DNA of 64,000 nt. It comes from Bryum argenteum. Lineage: Eukaryota > Streptophyta > Bryopsida > Bryales > Bryaceae. The notes below the pieces were generated by a model. That model was not told where the DNA came from. It did not search any database and was given only the letters and a program-made list of their open reading frames with translations. Location of the stretch: positions 9,122,001 to 9,186,000 of the forward strand of contig CM073321.1 of assembly GCA_037043015.1 (NCBI GenBank). Direction: 5' to 3'. Positions 55,000-64,000 of the stretch are shown piece after piece. The position numbers and the translations under genes were made by a program. Numbering within the stretch: the first letter of the stretch is position 1; every line of letters starts with the position of its first letter.

Positions 55000-57900
55000 T
55001 TTGGGAGACAATAACATAGCACACACTTATTGCAAATCAAAACTGCAAACAATGATGCACATCAACATTCTTTCTTTCATTCATGCCCACATGTATGGGT
55101 CCCAGTTCCGTAACAATTTGGTAAAAAAAAGAAGTTACACCAAATCGAAGACACTTTACTCGACCACTGTATCGGACATTCTGAAGTCAAAGCAAAGAAG
55201 TGTACGCTATTTTTCATACACTGAAATATATCTCCTATGTTACAGTAACTATGTATCCGTATATCGTACGAGGAGGGTCTGTACCAGCCAAGTTCCTCAA
55301 CCGATTTGTGTGCATCTGGAGCAATGGCTTCATAGTATAGCATGCCAAAACACTATCTACGATACAACGCTTCCTCTTCCATTACTGTGGTAAAGTTCTT
55401 CGATGGCTATCCCATATATATTGAACAAATATACCAATATAACTACAAAAAATTTCTCACAGAATCTTAGAGGAGTCTGTTAACTTTGTACATGATATGA
55501 AATTTACATATGAGTATAATCTGGGGTTCAGGATAGAATTTACAATTTCGAATACATGTCATCCCTTAAACAAGGAGTTCATGCGATAGAATTTCTAAGA
55601 TTACGTTCTAGGAGTTCAGTTGAAGAAAACATAATGTAAGAAGGCATCTAGTTAACTTGTTGTAGACAAGAGAAACCGGTTATGTTTCTTCCACGTCCCT
55701 GCTGCCTTACATACCTTCATGGGACTTTGACAGGATATGTAAGGCATTTGAGTGGCAGTATATACAAATCTATACACTGTTTTGAAAGAAGTGCCATCAC
55801 AGCTGAGTTGCCTATGGCTTACTGTAAGGCTTTGTTGCTGAACAGATGGAGTCGATGCTCTTGTCCTCGATATCCGACGAGAAGTCCGCGTTGAAGTAGT
55901 TGAATTCACACTTCTGCCAATTCAATTTTTTTTTTAGTGAACAGATCAAGAAAACCACAAAGAACATCATAAACTTATGCTATGATACTTACTTATCACT
56001 CTCTCTTGTCTATGGATACGACAGTTGAAATGAGAATCGTGTCCATGTTATACTGAAGTACTAAATTTTTTTTATTACGTGGACTTGTAATAGAAAATAT
56101 GAAGAGTGCTAGATACTGACAATACTTCTTTAGCCAATTACACACAGTACCTAGAACCTCCTTTAATTTTTCTGGTTCATTGATCACCCTGTGAAGGAAT
56201 TCGTATTTGTCTAAGTATGAGGATATCTAATACATACAACTTCTTCAATAAAAACTTAGCTCATACCCACATAACCGGAACATTAATATACTGATTATGT
56301 GAAAGATTACAAATATGAATCAAGAATTTCTGCAAGGAATTCAGCCTGGGAGAAGTGGAGAACAAAAATGAAGCTGGAATCAGAAATTGAAACACACACA
56401 ACAACAATATCTATAGTTTTAGCGTACCTGAGACTCTGAGATCCTAATATGCCAAACTCACCGTCATACGGCTCCTTCTCAAAATAGGAGAAGAGCCGAA
56501 AATAAAAGCCAGCTAGAAAAAAAAAAAAAAAATCTGCAGAAACGGCTTTAATCGTTTTTTCGGCGTGTACTCCTACATTCTCTCTTTTCTTTGGTCTTCT
56601 TTTTTGTTCTACCGACTCATTTTGCAGCCTCGCCAATAATTTTCCTTATTTTCAAGTTATGGATTACACATTCAGTATTGTATCCGAATCTTGCAGAAGA
56701 GCTGAGATTTATATTTCTAAATACCTCTCTTAAGTTAAAACTCAGAGCAATCCCTGAACTGACCAATACAAAAAAATCAAACCACTACTTCATTTATTTG
56801 AATTCTTGTTTCTGCTTAATCGTCCATCCTTCGTAATGATGATGAGTGTGCCACTTCTGGGAGGTGGAAAGTACCAATTCATTGAAATTTCCAAACAAGT
56901 GAAGTATACACACTTCAGTTTAGAAGTTCAGAATTCACTACGAATTCCTCGATTCATCATCCCGTCACTAATGGAATACATGAGGTGGAGTACAGAATGG
57001 TTACACAAACTGATACGCCCATGGATGGCTTGAATTGCCAACTTCGAGGCTGCTGCCTTTCAGTTTACACTCACCTAAAATAATTGCGAATTCTATGTTC
57101 AACTTCTGACCGCAAAATTAAGGTATGCTAAGAAAATAATTTTCGGTCCTCTGTATATGTACATGTATTTGTCTCCTTATACTTTAAGAAAAAGTTTCTG
57201 TTCATTTTCGGGAGGCTATACAGTTTAGGATATGCAGGGTTCACCCTTCCACTAATTTTGAGGTAACTCTAACCATACTGTAATCTACTTCTGAGCTGGA
57301 GTACTCACATTATTGCCCACGCAGTGTTCACAGAGTACTGCATCACTGAGCATGCAATATGTTGTACTAACTATATGTTCAGCTCCGAATTCTTTAGACA
57401 TCTAGATCATACACGCAAAAAAGGTCGTTCACATGCATTACGTTCTGTTTTCATGTTGCTCTCGCAGGTCCCATGCAACACTTCACCTTATTCGTGAATC
57501 TAAAACCTACACTACCTTACAGCTTAAGCGATACAGCGCTCAACAACTCGGTTTAAGGACGTCTTCCTGAACATATATGTGAAGCTACAAACCCTGTAAT
57601 CACCTCGCACATTCAAAATCAGATGGGAGTACTACTAACCCGCGCCGCCGGCTGAAAGAAGCTTCGATTTCTTTTTATCCCATGTGTCCTCCTCACTGCG
57701 CTTTCTCGCAGCTTTCTCATTCGATACCTCAGAAGAAGGGTTGTTTTCCGCACTTCCGCAAGCGAAGAATCTGTTTAAGAAAACGCCAGTGGGTTTCTGT
57801 GGCACTCTGCAGTTCAAGGAAACACAATTGATGAGAGTAGTGACGCTCCGCAGTTACTTCTTCATGAACTCTCAAAGAAAGACCCAGCAGCATAGAAAAC

Positions 57901-60390
57901 AAGAGTACACTCATTGACTCACCTCAGACCCAACGCGAAGCGATAATTGTTGGCTGTGTCGTCAGTTTCTCCCTCCGGACCCTTCTCGAAACCCTTCCAC
58001 TTACTGAAGAAAGCAAATCGCCGGTGCGATGCCCCCCCCGCGGACCATAAACAATGAGGACATCGGATCACGTAAACACGGCAGGTAGAAGCAGAAATTG
58101 ACAAAGGCCATGCACACCACGACAGAATGAAAATGACCCAGCAAATGGACGTGGAGGTGCGTGGAAGTTAGTGCCTTGACTCACTCACTTTTCATCCATG
58201 AGAACCCTAAAAGTACGCCTTAACGACGACGACGACATTTCTTCATCTCCGATTTTCCTCTCAAATTTTTTTGACGCTGCATGGGAGTTGCTGCGTATGC
58301 ACTTCATAATTTCTGGAGTCAGTACATGGGAGGCGCAGGCGACCACAGCTATTTGCAGCGTCTCTTTTCGCATCCTCGAGATATTGGACTTCATTACTGC
58401 AATCTAAATCTGGACCTCCACCGTATTACTATTGCAGAGTCTGTAATATCTTCATCCAAGTTTCATTTGATCATTTGCTGCTCTACAAGGGAGGCTAATC
58501 TTTTGCGACTGCCACGAAGTGTACAAGATGAATATCAACAACTACGTAATCGGAAGCGTAAGACTCTCACGCCAGATTTATAGCCGCTTTTGCTTTGATT
58601 TCCATCTCATCGTTTTTGACTGTTTTTTTGTTATCTCCCAATTGTTTCGGTGGTGAATTCATGGCGCTTTTTGTACGCTGTGGCAGACCTCTCCTGTACT
58701 GTGTGGCGCTCTCCGGTTGCCTGCAATCAAAGCATACAAAATTACATCAACCGCTACTCTCATTTCACTCAGCAGGACAGGTATCGGGTGAACTGGAGCG
58801 ACCGAGAAAGAGGGGAAGCCAATCGGAACCGAAAGATAAGTTTCTACTTGCATCTCAGAGATTTTTCCCACTCCTTTTCGATGTTATCTCCCCCTCAGCG
58901 TAGCTGTTGTAGTTCTATTTGATTGCAGCCCAGGTCTTTCTTCTAACGCAGGTTTGAGAGAGAACATACGACTGAGCTTCAGAAACAACTTTGTATGACT
59001 GTAACCTACACTTCCTTTGCAGAAATTCGTGTTGTAGAACTCAATGCTTCAAAGCTGTATGAGGAGGGTGACAGGGTGTGTTTCTTATACTTAAACAACT
59101 AGAATGAGAACTCACAAGTGACATCTCTTACCTTGCAGACCAAGCAGTGAGCATGTAATTTAAAAATTAGATTGAAGACCTAGTGGTTACAGTCGAAACG
59201 TGAAAGAAGCAACAATCCGATGCTGCGGTTTAGGAGCACAGCGCGTACAAGCTTCAGTAACACGAACAAATTTGAGGAGTTTTCATAATCATTCAAGGTG
59301 AGTTCAAACATCTTGTCATTTGTGAGTGTGTGTAGTGTCCAACCGTGCCACTAACAGTCTATGCTGCTCAGCTGTATCCAACCGTAGATCTAAGAGTACC
59401 TGCTCAACAATTTGCTTGCTTCCAGGCCGTGCAAGACCCTGCTTCAGCACCTGCAAGGATGGAATTACACATTCAAGAAAGATAATAACTTGCAGAAACA
59501 CAGGTCGAACACCAGCTCTTCTGCAACTTCCACTACAGAATACAGACGACCTTGAATGGTTGGTGGTTTTGATCAGCAATTGGCTTGTTGCCTTTATATA
59601 TAGAGCTTTCTTTGTGCTTCCCATGGGGGATAATTATTGTATGTATTGGCTTGGGTGTCAAGGACACTCGACACATGAGCTTTAACTGAGGATGGGGTAG
59701 GTTTGAGCTCAAAATTTAGAACAGCTTGTCATTATTTTTGGGGACGGTGTAGATTTCAGCTTACAATATATAACTGCGAGCGAGCCTTTGTGCAAATCAT
59801 TTTTTGAAGTTCGTACTATGAAAGTGAAAATGTTATACAGCAAAAGCTTAAATGTCAAAGTTAATGGTTAAATGTCTATTTTCTTATGCAACAACACTTT
59901 GTTTGGCTATCATTGTGATACTCGAATTTTTTTGACCCTTAAATTCCAGAAATGTCAGGAAATGAAATCTGATAATTTCGTAGGTAATATCGATCCAAAC
60001 GTATCCTAGTTAGTACTGCAGGCTATGAAAGACGACAGTTATGAGTTAATGCTGCATTCGCTTGTCCCATTTCGTATTCTTCTTGTGCCACTTCCTTTGC
60101 TTTAAAGAATTTGGGTCTTTCTGTTCTAACATGCTAAAAAATGCAGTACGGGAGCGGTTTCTTATGGGAACTATGTGTCTTCTTGATGGGTGCAGCATCC
60201 AGCCTAGATCCATATTGATGTGCTCTGTTGAAGACAACACCATATTCGTGCGGAACAACAAACATCCAAAGGTTAGCTTTACGTTTTCGTACAAACTGGA
60301 GCCAGTTTTTAGCCTTTTTCCATTCAATCTCCTAAATGGCAAACGGGATACTTGCTTACTCAAAATATCAATTGAATGCAGGTAGAAAGA
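55000..60390. other. CACTA central region between the divergent genes
   Basis: It holds the presumed promoters of both genes and perhaps 5' exons of TNP2. Candidates are an open frame at 58198-58583 (starting MRTLKVRLNDDDD) and an exon-like stretch 60062-60270 ending CATCCAAAG before GT; neither is recognised. AATAAA-like signals and poly-A/T runs are scattered. A poly-A run lies at 56518-56530. Confidence 0.4.
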
Positions 60391-60391
60391 A

Positions 60392-63300
60392 ATGAGGCCA
60401 ACTCGCCTTGGAGAGGCGTACCACATTGAGAGAGCAATAGCTGCGAGGCAAGGGATCACACGATACCCATGTGGCTGTGAAACATGCCATGGTTTTAAGT
60501 CACAGTCAGCTCACAGAGTAGAAGTTCACCATCGGAAATAAGGGCGGGACCAGAGACTTATCGAGCCCCTTCTTGTAAGTTCTGAACTACCATAGAAATA
60601 TAAATGTTTCCACTTAGACTTAAATCTAACAGATTACGACTGCCCTCTGTATCGCTCCTAGAACAAGTCCTCCACACCCTCCGATGCAAAGGGGATAATC
60701 TGATATCCAAAAACATTGTGTTCTGTTATATAACCATGTTTGCGCTACTTTGGATTGTCACGTACAGCAAGCTTTTTGGACCTCAGATGACTTGTATGAT
60801 GCGTAATATTTGGCTAATCCAACAGTTTTTCCACCTGAGGTATGCCCAAGTGTACAGCAGATTGATGAATCTTATTTAACAGACTGCATGGGGTTTTGCA
60901 GAGGTTACCGTATGAATGGAATAATAACAGACATGAGGACTCTGACGAAAGTACGCACGTATTAGGAGAGGGAGAAAACAACAGACAAGAAGCAGAAATG
61001 CCTTCAGAAGCAGAGGATTTTGAGGTGTTCGAAGCAGCCCCTCCGAACACAGCAGTGAACTTCGAGGCACTAGCTGAAAACTACTTCGCAAGAGTAGACG
61101 AGATTCACAATGAATTCAGAGAAGTGGAGGACGAGCAATTGGATTTTGATGACTTGTCATCAGACGAAGAAGAACCAGACGAGACACCTGTAATGGAGGA
61201 TATTCTTTGGGAGTCGATGGAATCACTGTTTCCAGGTTCTAAGATAAGCAAACTCCAATTCAGCATTATTCTTATGTCATTATGCACCCTCTTTTCCATC
61301 AGTCACCACTGCTTGGATGAGATTTTGACATTTCTGAAACACGATGTGTTGCCTGAGGACAATAATTGTCCTAAGTCTTCCTACGAAATGAAGTCTCTAC
61401 TGAAAAAACTAGGGTTGTCACATGAGATGATACATTGCTGCGACTGTGGGAGGACTCTATACTGGAAAGATAAGGCAGACTTAGTGCAGTGTCCGTATTG
61501 CCAAAAATCTAGGTATATCCCAGGGTCGAACACAGTCCCAGTGAGAGTGCTTAGATATTTCTCGCTCATTAGGAGATTGCGAAGAATGTTTCGCTGTCTA
61601 GAGCTAGCAAGACATATGCGGTGGCACAGCCGTAATCATTCAACAGATAGCAAAATGCGATCGGTAGTTGACAGTGAGCAATGGAAGTTTATAGGAGATA
61701 ATTTCCCTCAGTTTAGCAATGAAGATAGGAATGTCAGGATGGGTCTGGCTCTAGACGGGGTTAATCCTCATAGCTTACAGTCGTCCAGACATTCAGTGTG
61801 GCCGGTTATGATAGTATTGTATAACCTACCGGCATATCTGTTGACTAAGCGATTCTTCATATGTCTAAGTATGATAATTCCCGGACCTTGTTCACCATCT
61901 GAACATACAATCGACGTGTATCTACAACCTCTTCTGAACGAGTTAAAGAAATTGTGGAAGGGCGTCCAAGCGGTAGACATGTCGGAGCCACCGGGAGGAA
62001 ATCGTAGGTTTATATTGCGAGCCATGCTTCTGTGGACTATAAATGATTATCCTGCATATACGTTAATCTCGGGACAAAGTGGCAAAGGATATGCAGGATG
62101 CCCGGTTTGCGGAGAGCATACGGTTGCTGATCATTCAAGGGAGGCCCATAAGACCGTGTTTTTGGGAAACAGGAGGTGGCTTCCGGAGAACCACCGCTGG
62201 CGAGGAGCATGCACAGCGTTCAGTGGACAACCGAACTTTGATCCACCACCACCTCGGCAATCTGGAGTCACAGTTCAACTTCGAGGCGCATGGCGTGACT
62301 CGTTCTTACAGCTGGGAGGCCGACCAAATTCGCGCTACGACCCAGTTAAGCTAACAGGAGTGAAAAGAGTGAGCATTTTGTATGAACTTCCTTATTGGGA
62401 GGTACGTTTATTCATTACCTCCTTAGGCAGACTTAGTAACGATTGCAAAAATTCTAACATTACAGAGTTACCAATTTTGTAATAGTAAAGCCCAATTGTG
62501 ATCCACAACTCGGTCAGAAATTATACCACAATCATAGCATAATCATCACTGAACATATTGAGCACGCTACATGTAGTACTTGCGGTTTTCAAAGTTTGAA
62601 GATTTGAAGGCAGGTTACTTATTGCAATTTAATCCTTTCGTTATCCTTAGTGTCTTGTGAGCTTACTGACAGGGTTGTAGGTTACAATATTCTGTAAGGT
62701 CCACCATACATAAATGACAGCAGACTTTACAAATTCCTACGGAATCAAATGTTTAAACGACGAGCTAAAATCACGCTTCACAGTATATTTCCGGCTTGGA
62801 GGCGATGTGAGTGAGGCCTCCACCAAACCACACCAAACTAATTTGTATAATTAAGAAAGAATGAAAGAAATGTTTATTCTTTGTTCATAGAAGTTGTGGT
62901 GTGTGTTCCATGTGTATCTGTCCAAAGCAGAAAAACATATTGATTCATTCCTATGCTTTATGAAGAGAAACTTCCGGCACGACACACTCTTGACGCAATG
63001 CATTGTGAGAAAAATGTTTGCGAAAATTTACTTAGAACTTTCTTTGGCGAGACAGACGATGCGAAATCAAGGGAGGACATGCGGGCTAGGGGAATCCAGC
63101 AGCATCTGCACTTGCGTTAGAATCCCGACGGACGGACCTACTTCAAGCCGGATGCGCCCTATGTGTTGAACAAGGAAGAACGGCTGCAATTTCTTAACAC
63201 ATTAAGGGAAGTTAAGTTTCCCTCAAACTATGTCAGTCCTTTACGGCAGCGAATTTCTGATGGTAAACTAAGGGGACTTAAAACCCACGACTTCCACATT

Positions 63301-63926
63301 CTATTGCACCAGGTGATCCCTTTATGTTTGAGAGATGTAGGTAATTCCAATGTAGTAGGAGCTGTAATGCGTGTCAGCAGGTTATTTCGGAAAATTTGTG
63401 CCAAAGTAGTAATGCCAGTGAGAAAGATGTGCTACTAGAAGATGTAGCAGAGACTATCTGTTCTTTAGAGAAAGAACTTCCACCTTCAGTGTTCGTAATA
63501 ATGATGCATTTACCAATTCATTTAGTGCAGGAGTTGTTTATTTGTAGGCCAGTCCATACTAGATGGATGTATCCGTTAAAGCGTTACATGAAGGGATTGA
63601 AAGGATTTGTAAAGAACAAGGCGAAGCCGGAGGGTAGTATGGCATACGGTTACTTAAGAGAGGAATCGATAGGATTCATAAATGAGTATCTATCCGAGTA
63701 TACACCTACTACTAAACGGGCGTGGGATGATAAGGAGGAGACTGCCATGTTCGACGAGATCTTGGAGGGAGCTAAAAAGGATCGGCCAATGACAGCGGAG
63801 TTCATGACATTGATACACGGATTCGTACTCAACAACACAGAGCACATGGTCCGTTTCATAAGGTATGGCTTGTATGAGTCTTTTATCAGATTTCCGAGTT
63901 TATATGCTGGAATGGAATTTTTGTAA
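60392..63926 (+). pseudogene. TNP2-like CACTA transposase with DUF4218-like tail
   Basis: Exons: 60392-about 60570 (CGCETCHGF, the N-terminal transposase-associated zinc patch), 60901-about 62401 and 62940 onward. The main exon has an acidic N-part, a zinc patch CCDCGRT...CPYC (about 61435-61500), LALDGVNPHS (about 61750, first acidic residue of the catalytic core), LYNLPAYLLTKRF and IDVYLQPLLNELK (about 61810-61960). The third exon has LDAMHCEKNVCENLL (about 62990) and GLKTHDFHILLHQ (about 63280). The DUF4218-like block HLPIHLVQE and RWMYPLKRYMKGLK is near 63500-63600. An in-frame TAG is at 63118-63120 and a frame change near 63430. It cuts and pastes elements with CACTA ends. The C-terminus may continue past the TAA at 63926. 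Confidence 0.82.
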
Positions 63927-64000
63927 TCCTGTAAAACAGACAAATATTCAGTACTCTTCAAAAATTCCCGAAGGCAGCATCTACTGAATACAGAGGGAGG

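Larger units (their letters stand above)
50881..64000. mobile_element. Large CACTA (En/Spm) transposon, right end outside the window
   Basis: CACTACAAGAG at exactly 50881 is the classic CACTA terminus, preceded by GGA as possible target duplication. Inside lie a TNPA-like gene on the - strand (52.5-55.0 kb) and a TNP2-like transposase on the + strand (60.4-63.9 kb and on). The element is therefore more than 13 kb. The right inverted repeat must lie beyond 64000. The divergent orientation of the two genes is unusual for the family. No 21-bp palindromes occur inside. Confidence 0.72.

Noticed and set aside
50881-64000. Two separate host genes instead of one CACTA element
   Set aside because: The exact CACTACAAGA end and the Transposase_24, TNP2 and DUF4218-like blocks make a CACTA element the simpler reading, although two elements joined cannot be excluded.

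Overview
The window looks like a repeat-dominated stretch of nuclear chromosome from a land plant, probably a non-flowering one. The grounds are a plant-type Ty3/gypsy polyprotein, a CACTA (En/Spm) transposase of the TNP2 type with a DUF4218-like tail, GT-AG introns, AATAAA signals, a telobox promoter and long AT-rich gene-free tracts. No rRNA, tRNA, CRISPR-Cas or clearly intact housekeeping gene was found. The lineage call is inference only.

The most unusual content is a two-gene module present three times. Copy A (+ strand, 1-7345) is cut by the left edge. Copy C (- strand, about 20182-26750) and copy B (- strand, about 26750-33850) lie to its right, and a fragment sits at 37.8 kb. Gene 1 is a long multi-exon protein with a ParB/sulfiredoxin-like 'DGQH' region, a large central region, an RGG/Ser-rich acidic segment and a coiled coil. 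Gene 2, just downstream on the same strand, is an FCP1/SCP-like HAD phosphatase domain whose catalytic aspartates are altered in every copy. A and C end downstream of gene 2 in the same terminal sequence beginning AAACACGTAATT. The same sequence, inverted at both ends and flanked by TTAA, bounds a 174-bp element at 38464-38637. A lies directly against a gypsy integrase gene at a TTAA. I infer an undescribed transposon family, all copies here being decayed by a few stops and frameshifts.

The second unusual feature is a 21-bp odd palindrome: arms TTTAGCTCGA and TCGAGCTAAA around one C or G. About 50 full or degenerate copies occur. They sit in introns of the module, at matching in-frame exon positions, inside the 174-bp element, and in two arrays that flank an unrelated transposase-like pseudogene (41.2-46.1 kb). 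Arrays are strictly phased (30, 35, 45-46 or 52-53 bp). In several, the spacers differ in sequence but keep constant length.

Layout: copy A (1-7.35 kb); a gypsy element on the - strand (7.35-17.1 kb), interrupted by a 3.3-kb insertion; minisatellites (17.3-18.3); a kinase-like pseudogene (18.4-19.9); copies C and B (20.2-33.9); a minisatellite and a 122-bp hairpin (34.9-35.7); AT-rich sequence with the module fragment and short element (35.9-40.5); palindrome array, transposase-like pseudogene, palindrome array (41.2-46.1); small repeats, a glutamine-rich exon and a short CACTA-like element (46.4-49.3); a RING-like AT-rich ORF with a chimeric tail (49.4-50.4); and a CACTA element starting exactly at 50881 and running off the right edge, with its TNPA-like and TNP2-like genes pointing in opposite directions.
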